From: Tropicibacter sp. Alg240-R139
GTDB taxonomy: Bacteria; Pseudomonadota; Alphaproteobacteria; Rhodobacterales; Rhodobacteraceae
Direction: 5' to 3'
Length of the DNA stretch: 64,000 nucleotides
NCBI RefSeq assembly: GCF_900537075.1
Contig: NZ_UNRA01000002.1
Span: forward strand, 889,228 to 953,227
Of this stretch, positions 7,669 to 16,434 are shown piece by piece. Below the pieces are notes generated by a model. It made no database searches and was not told the DNA's origin. It worked only from the letters and a program-made list of their open reading frames with translations. The first letter of the stretch is position 1; every line of letters begins with the position of its first letter. Both the position numbers and the translations under genes were made by a program.

Positions 7669-8643
7669 TTGGAATATCTAGAACAAATAACCGCGATATT
7701 CTCGGACTTCATCAATCCCAAGAAGCGGGTTTTTGTTGGCTATCTCGTCTTGTCTGTGCTGATCGCACTGGTGTTTCTGGTGGCGATGCGCAAATCCTCG
7801 ACCAGGGGCGCGTTTGGCGCGATCTTTGACCGCAAGATCCTATTTTCGCGCTCATCCATCGCCGATTACAAGATCTTTGTGATCAACCAGGTAATCACGA
7901 TGCTGGTGTCGCCGCTGCTGCTGACACAGATCGCCATCGCCACGGCAGTGTTTTTCTTTCTTCATCGGTTCGAGTTCGTGACGTCCGGTCAGTTCGAGCA
8001 GGCGAATGCAGCCGTTGTGGTTGGCCTGTTTTCGGTCACCCTCTTTGTAGTCGATGACCTGTCCAAGTACATGCTTCACCGTTGGATGCATCGTTTCCCG
8101 ATCTTGTGGAGCATCCACAAGGTTCACCATTCCGCAACAACCATGACCCCGATCACGGTCTACCGTGTTCATCCGCTCGAGGCGGTGCTTTACGCTTCAC
8201 GCGGGACCTTGGCGCAGGGTCCGGTGGTCGCGGTGTTTCTGTTTCTCTTTGGATCAACGGTGTCGCTGGCCACTGTGGTTGGCGTGAACGTATTGGTATT
8301 CGCCTTCCACGTGACCGGGTCCAACCTGCGCCATTCGCATATCCAGATCGGCTATTGGCGGTGGTTGGAGCGTCTTCTGATCTCACCCGCGCAGCATCAG
8401 ATTCACCATTCGGTGGCCGAACAGCATCATGACCGAAATTTTGGCGCTGCCTTGGCAATCTGGGACTGGATGTTCGGCACGCTGCATCTGTCCGAGAAAC
8501 AAGAGCTTCAGTTCGGCCTGGGCGGCAAGCAAGGGGCCGAGAGCGATCTGAAAGTGCTCTACCTTCAGCCGTTTCTGGACATTACCCGGATCGCGCGCCG
8601 GATCGTGACGCGCCCGTTTCAGCGCCTGCGCTCGGACGTCTAG
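7669..8643 (+). CDS. Sterol-desaturase / fatty-acid-hydroxylase family membrane protein
   Basis: The 324-residue protein has several N-terminal membrane spans (about 20-45, 70-100, 115-140) and the eight-His di-iron cluster of the family: HRWMHRFP near 145, HKVHHS near 158, and HQIHHS near 246. Such enzymes hydroxylate or desaturate lipids in the cytoplasmic membrane. The likely start is TTG at 7669 (MEYLEQ); the first in-frame ATG would remove the first span. Its stop overlaps the stop of the convergent phosphatase gene by 3 bp. Confidence 0.82.
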   Translation: MEYLEQITAIFSDFINPKKRVFVGYLVLSVLIALVFLVAMRKSSTRGAFGAIFDRKILFSRSSIADYKIFVINQVITMLVSPLLLTQIAIATAVFFFLHRFEFVTSGQFEQANAAVVVGLFSVTLFVVDDLSKYMLHRWMHRFPILWSIHKVHHSATTMTPITVYRVHPLEAVLYASRGTLAQGPVVAVFLFLFGSTVSLATVVGVNVLVFAFHVTGSNLRHSHIQIGYWRWLERLLISPAQHQIHHSVAEQHHDRNFGAALAIWDWMFGTLHLSEKQELQFGLGGKQGAESDLKVLYLQPFLDITRIARRIVTRPFQRLRSDV

Positions 8644-9368
8644 GGCATTAGCGGCCTGCGCCCGTCCTCTTCCAAAACCCAGCACACTGTTCCCTCAAAC
8701 ACAGCCGCAGTCAGAGCGTGACCATAGGCGGCGCCGGTGTCCAGGTTGACCCGATTGCCGTGATGTTCGGGGGCATCCACATGAGAATGGCCGTGCACCA
8801 CCAGCCAGGAATGGGGGGTCTTGTCGTTGAGAAACTCATCCCGGATCCAGATCAAGTCTTCTGGGTCTTGATCTTCCAGCGCCACGCCGGGCTGGACGCC
8901 TGCATGCACGAACAGCACCCCGTTTTCCAGATGGTGGCGCTTCAGTCCGGTCAAAAAGTCGATGTGTGCCTGCGGAACAGCCGCTTTGGCGCGCGCATGC
9001 ACCTTGTAGACACGGTCACCGTCGGCCACGTCGACGCCGTAAGACCGCAATGTCTCGATCCCGCCGATCCGGGGGTGCAACCAGTGATAGCCAACCAGAA
9101 AGCGGGCATCGCTGCGGGGGTAATCCTCTAGAAACATCGCGCCGATCTGGTCATGATTGCCGCGCAGGCAGACCCAGTTGCGGCCTTCTGCCTGTCCTTG
9201 GATCAACAACTCCAGCACCGCGCGGCTGTCGGGGCCACGGTCGGTGTAGTCCCCCAGAAAGACAATCCTCGCATCGCGTCCGCCGTCTGCCTCGATTCGG
9301 GTCAGCGCCGCGTGCAACATGTCAATTTGGCCGTGAATGTCGCCGATGGCGTAAATGGGGTCTGGCAT
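8640..9368 (-). CDS. Calcineurin-like metallophosphoesterase (Ser/Thr protein phosphatase type)
   Basis: The 242-residue protein has the full metal-binding series: GDIHGQ near 8-13, GDYTDRGPDS near 37-46, GNHDQ near 72, and a late VVHGHSH. The start at 9368 (MPDPIYAIGDIHG) places the first motif at the usual distance from the N-terminus. It lies 7 bp after hpaI on the same strand and may be co-transcribed with the hpa operon, although its function (protein or nucleotide phosphatase) has no obvious tie to aromatic degradation. Confidence 0.85.
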   Translation of the reverse strand: MPDPIYAIGDIHGQIDMLHAALTRIEADGGRDARIVFLGDYTDRGPDSRAVLELLIQGQAEGRNWVCLRGNHDQIGAMFLEDYPRSDARFLVGYHWLHPRIGGIETLRSYGVDVADGDRVYKVHARAKAAVPQAHIDFLTGLKRHHLENGVLFVHAGVQPGVALEDQDPEDLIWIRDEFLNDKTPHSWLVVHGHSHVDAPEHHGNRVNLDTGAAYGHALTAAVFEGTVCWVLEEDGRRPLMP

Positions 9369-9375
9369 GGGGCTT

Positions 9376-10161
9376 TCAGCTGTTGTCTGGGTGCAGCAGG
9401 TTCCGACCGGCTTTGGCCGAGGCGCGCATGGATTTGGCAAACAAGGTTACGTCGATGTCGGTTGCCACAAATGTCGCGCCAAGGTCCAGACACTTGCGCT
9501 GCATTACCGGGTCCAGTGTCAAGATGCCTGCCGCCTTGCCAGCGGCGACGATCCGGTGGGCTGCGCCCAGCACCGCATCGACAACGTCTGGATGGCCTGC
9601 CTGGCCGATGTGCCCCATGTCCGCTGCAAGGTCCGAGGGGCCGATGAACACGCCATCCACATCTGTTGCCAGAATGTCGTCGAGTGCGGCCAGCCCGGCA
9701 CGGTTTTCGACCTGCACCAGCAGACAGATCTGTTGATCCGCTGTCGTCAGGTAATCCGGAATTGCGGCAAAGCGCGAGGCGCGCGCTAGGGCCGAACCAA
9801 CGCCGCGCACGCCACGCGGCGGGTAGCGCACGGCCCGGACAAGTTCCCTCGCTTGATCGCCGCTTTCCACCATGGGCACCAGCAGCGTTTGCACACCTGC
9901 GTCCAGGTATTGCTTGATCATCCAGTTCTCATCAACGGGCAGACGCGCAACCGGGTGGCTGCCTGAACTTTCGATCACGCGCACCTGTTCCAGGATCGAT
10001 CTCAGATCGTTGGGTGCATGTTCGCCATCCACCAGGAGCCAGTCGAACCCGGCGGTGGCGGCAATCTCGGCGGCATAGGCATTGGCCATCCCAACCCAGC
10101 ATCCGATTTGGGGCTGGCCATTGGCCAGAGCGGTCTTGAAGCCGTTATGAGGTGCAGGCAT
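9376..10161 (-). CDS. hpaI: 4-hydroxy-2-oxoheptanedioate aldolase
   Basis: The 261-residue protein is a class II HpcH/HpaI aldolase: GCWVGMANAYAAEIAATAGFDWLLVDGEHAPND near the N-terminus, VRYPPRGVRGVG, QVENRAGLAALDDIL and GVFIGPSDLAADMG. It splits 4-hydroxy-2-oxoheptanedioate to pyruvate and succinate semialdehyde, the last carbon-cleavage step of homoprotocatechuate degradation. The ATG at 10161 matches family N-termini; the open frame upstream runs antisense-like through hpaH. It sits 11 bp downstream of hpaH. Confidence 0.92.
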   Translation of the reverse strand: MPAPHNGFKTALANGQPQIGCWVGMANAYAAEIAATAGFDWLLVDGEHAPNDLRSILEQVRVIESSGSHPVARLPVDENWMIKQYLDAGVQTLLVPMVESGDQARELVRAVRYPPRGVRGVGSALARASRFAAIPDYLTTADQQICLLVQVENRAGLAALDDILATDVDGVFIGPSDLAADMGHIGQAGHPDVVDAVLGAAHRIVAAGKAAGILTLDPVMQRKCLDLGATFVATDIDVTLFAKSMRASAKAGRNLLHPDNS

Positions 10162-10172
10162 GGGCGGGTCCC

Positions 10173-10973
10173 TTAGGCAAAGTTGATGTCGACCGATCCG
10201 AACGCGCCGAAATCGGCGTGAATTTCGGCGCCCGAAGGGCATTCGACAGGGCGAATGAAACTGCCGGACAGGATCACCTGACCGGGTTCGATGCTTTGAC
10301 CATATTGCGCCATGCGTCGGGCGAGCCAGGCCACGCTTTCGACCGGATCGTTCAACACGCCAGCACCCAGGCCGGTCTCTTCGACCTCGCCGTTGCGCGA
10401 AGTGACCGCGCCGACCCACCGCAGGTCAAAGGCGTCCGTAGTGTGCCGTTCCGACCCCAGTACGATGCCGGCATTGGCGGCATTGTCGCTTATTGTGTCA
10501 TAGACGGTGCGCGCCTTGCCGGTTTCTGGGTCAGCGCGCTGAATCCGCGTGTCCAGGATCTCGATCGACGGAGCAACATAGTCTGTGGCGGCAATCACAT
10601 CGTCTCGGGTGACATTCTCGCCGCCAAGCTCTGATTTCATGACAAAAGCAATCTCGGCCTCGATCCGCGGTTGGATGAACCGACCCGCGGGCACAGTCGT
10701 GCCAGTGTCAAAACCCATGTCATCGAACAGTATGCCACTGTCCGGGATGTCGATGTTCAAGGCGTATTGCATCGCTTTCGAGGTTAGCCCGATCTTCCAA
10801 CCGATCACGCGCCGCCCTTGGGCCAGCTTGGCCCGGTAGATGGCGTTCTGCACTTCGTATGCGTCATCCATCCCCATTTCGGGGTGGCGCAAGGTCAGCA
10901 AGCCGATTTGTTGGCCGATCCTCTCGGCCTGCAACAGATCAGAGGCGGCACGGGCGTGATCATCTGGTGTCAT
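10173..10973 (-). CDS. hpaH: 2-oxo-hept-4-ene-1,7-dioate hydratase
   Basis: The 266-residue protein belongs to the MhpD/HpaH hydratase family. MGMDDAYEVQNAIYRAKLAQGRRVIGWKIGLTSKAMQ-type N-terminal motifs are followed by PRIEAEIAFVM (metal-binding Glu residues) and the C-terminal VILSGSFIRPVE. It hydrates 2-oxohept-4-ene-1,7-dioate to the HpaI substrate. The start codon overlaps the FAH-family gene's stop by 4 bp (ATGA), which indicates coupling within the hpa operon. Confidence 0.92.
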   Translation of the reverse strand: MTPDDHARAASDLLQAERIGQQIGLLTLRHPEMGMDDAYEVQNAIYRAKLAQGRRVIGWKIGLTSKAMQYALNIDIPDSGILFDDMGFDTGTTVPAGRFIQPRIEAEIAFVMKSELGGENVTRDDVIAATDYVAPSIEILDTRIQRADPETGKARTVYDTISDNAANAGIVLGSERHTTDAFDLRWVGAVTSRNGEVEETGLGAGVLNDPVESVAWLARRMAQYGQSIEPGQVILSGSFIRPVECPSGAEIHADFGAFGSVDINFA

Positions 10974-11824
10974 ACTTGTTCATCCTCCACCGTGTTGCGC
11001 AGGGTTCCGATGCCATCGACCGAAACCTCGACCACGTCACCGGGGATCAGGTATTTTGGCGGATCAAATCGCGCGCCAGCCCCTGTGGGTGTGCCAGTGA
11101 CGATGATGTCGCCGGGCTGCATTGTCATGAAGGTCGAGATGTATTCGATCTCGCGTCGGATCGGGAACATCATACGGTTGAGCGTATCGTCTTGCCGCAG
11201 TTCGCCGTTCACGTGGGTTTGAATGCGTGCATCATCCAGCTGCGCGGCATCGGTGAAGGGCACCAGCCAGGGGCCGATGGCGCCGGAGTTGTCCCAGTTC
11301 TTGCCCTGGGTGACGTTGAATTTGGCGTGGCGGACCCAATCTCGGATCGTCCCCTCATTACAAAGGGTTAGCGCAGCGATATGGTCATAGGCGTAGTCTT
11401 GGGAAATTCGACGCCCGCCCTTGCCGATGATGATGGCGACCTCGCCCTCGTAATCCAGCGTGTGGTTCTCTGGCGGGCGGATCAGCGGTCGGTCATGGCC
11501 AGTGAACCCGCTGGCAAAACGCGGAAAAAGCGACATGTATTTTGGCTGTGCGCTGCCATCTTTGTATTCCGCATTGCGGTCGGGAAAGTTCACGCCAACG
11601 CACAGGATACGGCGCACGTCGGGCATCACCATATCGTAGGTGAACTCGGTGTGGGTGACGGGTTTGCCTTTGGCGGTCCCGGCCAGTTTGTCGAATTCAC
11701 CCGCCGCGATGACCTCATAGAGGCTCGCGCGCCCCGGAAAGGCATCGTTCAGCGCAACTGCGCCCGCGTCGGTGATTGCTCCAAAGTGGCTTTCGCCATT
11801 GGCGGTGTAAGTGGCAAAGCGCAT
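10970..11824 (-). CDS. Fumarylacetoacetate-hydrolase-family decarboxylase/isomerase (HpaG type)
   Basis: The 284-residue protein has the FAH catalytic core: ILCVGVNFPDRNAE, HTLDYEGEVAIIIGKGGRRI (metal-binding Glu residues), FNVTQGKNWDNSGAIGPW and PGDIIVTGTPTGAG. In this operon the expected job is decarboxylation of 5-oxopent-3-ene-1,2,5-tricarboxylate and/or isomerisation to 2-oxohept-3-enedioate. Enteric HpaG is a fusion of two such domains; this is a single domain, so it may form a homo-oligomer or need a partner elsewhere. Its ATG overlaps the upstream aldehyde dehydrogenase stop (TGATG). Confidence 0.85.
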   Translation of the reverse strand: MRFATYTANGESHFGAITDAGAVALNDAFPGRASLYEVIAAGEFDKLAGTAKGKPVTHTEFTYDMVMPDVRRILCVGVNFPDRNAEYKDGSAQPKYMSLFPRFASGFTGHDRPLIRPPENHTLDYEGEVAIIIGKGGRRISQDYAYDHIAALTLCNEGTIRDWVRHAKFNVTQGKNWDNSGAIGPWLVPFTDAAQLDDARIQTHVNGELRQDDTLNRMMFPIRREIEYISTFMTMQPGDIIVTGTPTGAGARFDPPKYLIPGDVVEVSVDGIGTLRNTVEDEQV

Positions 11825-12945
11825 CAGGCCTCCTCGGGGGCATCAATGCCCCCCATGCACGGGTATTTCAGTTCCATAAAGTCATCCAGACCATAGCGCG
11901 ATCCCTCGCGGCCCAGGCCGGACATCTTGACCCCGCCAAGCGCGTGTGCCTTGCCACCTAGGGTGACGGTCGCACCCTTGGATGCGGCATCGGCAACATG
12001 TTTGGCAACCTTGGCCGCGAGTTTCCTGGCAAAAGTGTCATGGACACCGGCCTGTACGTAGATCCGGTTGCCACAGACACAGGTCTGGCTGTTGTTGCGG
12101 AACTTGGTGATCGCCGCGCCTTCGACGGCGGCGTCCAGATCAGCGTCATCAAACACGATGAAGGGCGCATTGCCGCCCAGTTCCAACCCCAATTTCTTGA
12201 TTGTGGGAGCGCATTGAGCGTAGAGCATCGCGCCAATTTCAGTCGAACCGGTAAACGTCAGCTTTTGGACGGTCGGATTGCCGGTCATTTCGGCCCCGAT
12301 CGCACGGTCGGACCCGGTGATGACCGAGAATAGCCCGGCAGGCAGGCCCGCGCGTTCGCCCAAGGCCGCTAGAGCAATGGCCGAAAATGGCGCCTGGCTT
12401 GCTGGCTTCAACACCATGGCGCAGCCTGCGGCAAATGCCGGACCTGCCTTGCGGGTGATCATCGCGTTGGGAAAGTTCCAAGGCGTGATCGCGGCCACGA
12501 CGCCTATGGATTGCTTGATGGTGATGATCCGCTTGTCTGGCGCATGACCGGGTGTGACATCGCCGTAGGTGCGGCGCGCCTCTTCGGCGAACCATTCGAT
12601 GAAAGATGCACCATAGGCGATCTCGCCTTTGGCCTCGGCGAGGGGTTTGCCTTGCTCGGCGGTCAGGATGGCACCCAGATCGTCCTGATGCTCCATCATC
12701 AGATCAAACCAACGGCACAGAATCCGCGCGCGGTCCTTGGCGGTGCGCTTGGCCCAGGATTTTTGCGCCGTCTGCGCGGCGGCGATAGCGGCGCGGGTTT
12801 CATCCGAGCCAAGGTTCGGAACATGGCCGATCACGTCGCCCGTCGCGGGGTTGGTAACCGCTAGGTCAGTTTCATCCGCCTCGATCCACTGACCGCCCAC
12901 AAGGGCGGCCTGACGCATCAGGGTCGGGTCGTTGAGCTTGATCAT
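11824..12945 (-). pseudogene. Succinate-semialdehyde-dehydrogenase-like gene with two in-frame internal deletions
   Basis: The open frame gives 373 residues against about 480 for GabD-type enzymes. The N-terminal two thirds look normal: PWNFPNAMITRKAGPAFAAG, FTGSTEIG, LELGGNAP and the catalytic Cys in SQTCVC. After AAKVAKH about 25 residues are missing before ADAASKGATVTLGGKAHALGG. A further stretch of about 85 residues is then gone before VKMSGLGREGSRYGLDDF. The second gap removes the EE(I/T)FGP coenzyme-binding glutamate and much of the catalytic and oligomerisation domain. The reading frame, operon overlaps and C-terminus are intact, so a stable protein could still be made, but activity is doubtful. 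An intact version would oxidise the succinate semialdehyde released by HpaI. The missing lengths are estimates from remembered family alignments. Confidence 0.7.
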
Positions 12946-12954
12946 ATCGGCCCC

Positions 12955-13938
12955 TTACGGTGCGATGATAGGTGTAGCGGCCAGATCGGGTTCTTTCACC
13001 TCGGCGCCCACAAATTCGGTGCCGTGCTCGAACCAGCTGCGCGGCGCGGCAGCACCCCAGAGGGTCTGGCGCTGTGGGTCTTTGAGGTCCCACCTGATCG
13101 GCTCCAGATCGGGATCGACGGTTTGATAGTCCGAGCAGTAGATCTCGATCCGGTGACCATCGGGGTCGAGGATGTAAAGGAAGAATGCGTTCGAGATGCC
13201 GTGGCGACCGGGGCCGCGTTCAATGTTGTCGACGTAGCCGGTGGTGGACATCAGATCGAGCAGGTCGATGATGTTGAGCGGGGTAGGGACCCAGAACGCC
13301 ACGTGGTGCATGCGCGGGCCCTTGCCATTGGTGAATGCCATGTCATGCACGCCGCCCTTGCGGTGCATCCATGCCGCCCAAAGGCGCTTGCTTTCTTCGT
13401 CTTCGGTGTATTCGGTCACGCGGAACCCGAAGTCGCTGTAGAACGTCACGCTGTCATCGACGTTGCTTGAGAAACAGTTGAAATGGTCGATCCGCAGCGG
13501 TTTGACCCCACGATAGAGCGCGTATTTCTGATGGATCGGCTCCAGCCGGTCCATCTTGTGATAGAATTCCAACGGTATGCCCATGTTGTCCGAGGTGAGC
13601 AGCGTGCGACCCTGGTAGGGGCGCTCGACCCAGGATGTCGGGCGACCCTTGGACTTAAAGTAAACCTCGGCCTTGTCCAGATCATCTTCGTCGAAGGTCT
13701 TGAACCCCATGACCTCGACCGTGCCGGGTTGGTCCGATTTCTGCAGGATCACGCAGTGGTGGCCACGTTCCTCCATCGCGCGAAGATAGACATGGCTGTC
13801 GCTTTCGTCTGAAATTTGAAGCCCCAGAATGTCGGTATAAAACTTGCTTGAAGCAGCAAGATCGTTGACGTTCAGGCACACGTGACTCAGGCGGATAGTG
13901 TTGAAATCGGGGTAGAGGTTGGGTGCGGGGATGGGCAT
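12955..13938 (-). CDS. Homoprotocatechuate 2,3-dioxygenase, type I extradiol (VOC fold)
   Basis: The 327-residue protein resembles the Fe/Mn homoprotocatechuate dioxygenases of Brevibacterium and Arthrobacter. Two vicinal-oxygen-chelate modules carry the 2-His-1-Glu ligands, His152 (RIDHFN), His211 or 212 (RMHHVAF) and Glu265 (HRIEIY). The acid-base His198 and Tyr255 also match the known second shell. It cleaves 3,4-dihydroxyphenylacetate to 5-carboxymethyl-2-hydroxymuconate semialdehyde. It lies in the same operon as an unrelated LigB-type enzyme for the same reaction, and a double hairpin separates the two genes. Confidence 0.9.
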   Translation of the reverse strand: MPIPAPNLYPDFNTIRLSHVCLNVNDLAASSKFYTDILGLQISDESDSHVYLRAMEERGHHCVILQKSDQPGTVEVMGFKTFDEDDLDKAEVYFKSKGRPTSWVERPYQGRTLLTSDNMGIPLEFYHKMDRLEPIHQKYALYRGVKPLRIDHFNCFSSNVDDSVTFYSDFGFRVTEYTEDEESKRLWAAWMHRKGGVHDMAFTNGKGPRMHHVAFWVPTPLNIIDLLDLMSTTGYVDNIERGPGRHGISNAFFLYILDPDGHRIEIYCSDYQTVDPDLEPIRWDLKDPQRQTLWGAAAPRSWFEHGTEFVGAEVKEPDLAATPIIAP

Positions 13939-13966
13939 CAGGGTCTCCTCGGTTTGCGGTCAGCGC

Positions 13967-14012
13967 CCAGAATTTTTCAAAATTCTGGACCATTTTCTTT
14001 GAAAGAAAATGG
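13967..14012. repeat. Two tandem perfect hairpins between the dioxygenase genes
   Basis: CCAGAATTT-ttca-AAATTCTGG (13967-13988) is directly followed by an 11-bp palindrome with a single central G, CCATTTTCTTT-g-AAAGAAAATGG (13990-14012), inside an 82-bp gap of an otherwise tightly packed operon. The flanks are GCGC/CGCG. It may act as an mRNA processing or stability element, an attenuator, or be a dispersed palindromic repeat. I suspect related elements occur elsewhere in Rhodobacteraceae, but that is from memory and unchecked. Confidence 0.65.
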
Positions 14013-14020
14013 CGCGGATG

Positions 14021-14875
14021 TCAGTGGACAGGGAATATCACGTTGGTTTGGCCGGTGCCGGAGCTGGGGAAATACGCAGTTACGACCTCGCATTTCTTGT
14101 TATAGCTATCCCAGCCGAGCGCACCGTACAGCATCGCCGTGTCATGCATGGACCCTTCGCCGCAGCACAAGGTGGCATAGTCGCCCAGCATCTTGAGGAA
14201 GGTGGCATGATCACCGGCCTTCCACATCTCGAGCACATGCAAGTCCATCTGTCGGTTGAATTCCGAACTGATGGTGAATGTGCCGTTGTTGGCGGCGTAA
14301 TCCTTGTTGGGCCAGATCTTGTGGCTCAGCGAGCCTGAGGCCACGAGCAACACTTTTTCGTCGCTGGCTTCGATCGCCTCGCGAATGGCTTCGCCCACCA
14401 CACGGCTTTCGTCGTGACCATGAACCGTGGCCCAAGCAGCGATCGAAACGATCTTCATGTCGTGTTCACGGCTCATGAAGCGCATCGGAACGAGCGTGCC
14501 GTATTCCAGTTCCAGACTGTCCAGATGATGACACAGCGTATAGGCACCCTTGTCGGAGGCGACCTTGGCAATCGCATCACCCAGTTCGGGGTTGCCTTGA
14601 TAGTCGTAGGGCAAGTCTTGGATGAACTGCGGGAACTCGTTCGAGGTGAACAGCCCCTCGAACCGCGTATTGGCGTTAATGTGGAACCCGGCGTTGATCA
14701 CCCAATGGGTGTCGCAGATCACCACCGTGGTCGCGCCCAATGCCTTGGCGCGCCGTGCGATTTCGCGGTGACCGTCGATGGCGGCCTGACGTTTGCCTTT
14801 CACGGGCCCGTCCTGCTCGGACATGAGCATGGTGGGCACGTGAGTCATCTTGGCGGCAAGAACGATTTCTCCCAT
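14021..14875 (-). CDS. hpaD: 3,4-dihydroxyphenylacetate 2,3-dioxygenase, type III extradiol (LigB fold)
   Basis: The 284-residue protein matches enterobacterial HpaD in length and motifs: LAAKMTHVPTM with His12, VICDTHW with His57, HHLDSLELEYGTLVPM, VASGSLSHKIW, and GEGSMHDTAMLYGALGW. These residues hold the non-haem Fe(II) of protocatechuate 4,5-dioxygenase-like enzymes. The ATG at 14875 follows a GGAGGAGAC ribosome site; upstream in-frame starts run into the hpaE end. It is predicted to carry out the same ring cleavage as the neighbouring type I enzyme. Confidence 0.9.
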   Translation of the reverse strand: MGEIVLAAKMTHVPTMLMSEQDGPVKGKRQAAIDGHREIARRAKALGATTVVICDTHWVINAGFHINANTRFEGLFTSNEFPQFIQDLPYDYQGNPELGDAIAKVASDKGAYTLCHHLDSLELEYGTLVPMRFMSREHDMKIVSIAAWATVHGHDESRVVGEAIREAIEASDEKVLLVASGSLSHKIWPNKDYAANNGTFTISSEFNRQMDLHVLEMWKAGDHATFLKMLGDYATLCCGEGSMHDTAMLYGALGWDSYNKKCEVVTAYFPSSGTGQTNVIFPVH

Positions 14876-14919
14876 GGTCTCCTCCTGGAGTTTGAGTGGG
14901 TTCGCGCGACGTGATGGGC

Positions 14920-16431
14920 TCAACTGTTGCCGAGCTGCATGATCTTGTGCTGGCCCATGGCAAAACCGATGTGCTTTTGCTCCATGTAAAACTCGAACGA
15001 CCAATCACCGCCGTCACGGCCAATGCCGGATGCCTTGACCCCGCCAAAGGGTGTTGGCAGGTGGCGGACGTTTTCAGAGTTCACCCAGATCATCCCGGCT
15101 TCCATACGCTCGGTCATGCGAAGGGCGCGGGTCAAATCGTTGGTCCACAGATATCCGGTCAGACCATATTCGGTGTCGTTGGCCGCCTGCAGCGCCTCTT
15201 CTTCGGTCGCGAAGGGAATTGAGGTCAGAACGGGGCCAAAGATCTCTTCCCGCGCGATGCGCATATCATTGGTGGCGTTGGTAAAAAGAGTAGGGCGGAT
15301 GAAATACCCGTCATCGCCAATTTTCACGCCACCAGCGGCTATGGTCGCACCGTCATCTTTGGCGATGTCAAAATAGCTGGTGACTTTGTTGTAGTGCTCT
15401 TGGGTTACAAGCGGGCCAATCTCGGTTGCCGGGTCCAATGGATGACCGACTTTGATGTTGTTCACGCGCTCGATCAACCTTGCCTCGAACTCCTCCTTGA
15501 TGGTGTCCTGCACCAGCAGGCGCGAGGATGACGTGCAGCGTTCGCCGTTGATCGAGTAGATCATAAAAATCACGGCATCCAGCGCGCGGTCCAGGTCGGC
15601 ATCATCAAACACGACGACCGGGTTTTTGCCGCCCAGTTCCAGATGGTTGCGCTTGTGCGTGTCGGCGCCCTGCTTGACGATCTTGCTGCCGGTGGCGCTC
15701 TCACCGACAAAAGCAATGGCCTTGATCTTGGGGTGCTCACAAAGCGCTTTACCTGCATCGGGACCAAAGCCGTTCACAGTGTTCAGCACACCTTTGGGCA
15801 GGCCGGCCTCTTCTGCGATTTCCACCAGCAGGCGGGCGGTCAGGGGGCTATCTTCTGCCGGTTTGTGGACAACGGTGCAGCCTGCGGCCAGCGCCGGAGC
15901 GATCTTCCAAGTTGAAAGCATGAAAGGTGTGTTCCAAGGGGTAATCACGCCCACAGGGCCCAAGGGCACACGGCTGGTGACATTCATCAGCGTGGGCGAT
16001 TTCAGGTGCTGTCCATCGCGTGCCTGCACCACCTGATCGGCAAAGAAGCGAAAATTTTCGGCCCCGCGCAGCGCCGCTTTGGACATGAACCGCCATGTCT
16101 GGCCGGTGTCCCAGCATTCGCACAGCGCGATTTCCTCGGCGCGTGCCTCGATTGCTTCGGCGACGTTTAGCAGGATGCGCCGACGCTCGGTCGCGGGCAT
16201 GTCACGCCAGGCCGGAAAGGCATCATGCGCGGCCTGCGTGGCAGTGTCGATGTCGGCAGCCGTGCCATGAGCCACGTCGCAGATCACCGACTTGTCGACG
16301 GGCGATGTGGTTTGAAACACGCCTCCCGAACCATCGCGATCCTCGCCCGCGACGCGGTTCTTGATACCCGTTTCCTTGAAGCGTGCCAGATGACCGGCCA
16401 GTTTTTCGATGTTGGTTTCCAAGGCGCTCAT
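14920..16431 (-). CDS. hpaE: 5-carboxymethyl-2-hydroxymuconate semialdehyde dehydrogenase
   Basis: The 503-residue aldehyde dehydrogenase is full length. It has VGVITPWNTPFMLSTWKIAPALAAG, FVGESATGSKIV, catalytic Glu in HLELGGKNP, catalytic Cys in NGERCTSSSR, EEIFGPV, and the C-terminal GWSFEFYMEQKHIGFAMG-like tail typical of HpaE. It oxidises the ring-cleavage semialdehyde to the tricarboxylate used by the isomerase and decarboxylase. It lies 3 bp after hpaF and 44 bp before hpaD. Confidence 0.93.
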   Translation of the reverse strand: MSALETNIEKLAGHLARFKETGIKNRVAGEDRDGSGGVFQTTSPVDKSVICDVAHGTAADIDTATQAAHDAFPAWRDMPATERRRILLNVAEAIEARAEEIALCECWDTGQTWRFMSKAALRGAENFRFFADQVVQARDGQHLKSPTLMNVTSRVPLGPVGVITPWNTPFMLSTWKIAPALAAGCTVVHKPAEDSPLTARLLVEIAEEAGLPKGVLNTVNGFGPDAGKALCEHPKIKAIAFVGESATGSKIVKQGADTHKRNHLELGGKNPVVVFDDADLDRALDAVIFMIYSINGERCTSSSRLLVQDTIKEEFEARLIERVNNIKVGHPLDPATEIGPLVTQEHYNKVTSYFDIAKDDGATIAAGGVKIGDDGYFIRPTLFTNATNDMRIAREEIFGPVLTSIPFATEEEALQAANDTEYGLTGYLWTNDLTRALRMTERMEAGMIWVNSENVRHLPTPFGGVKASGIGRDGGDWSFEFYMEQKHIGFAMGQHKIMQLGNS

Positions 16432-16434
16432 GGC

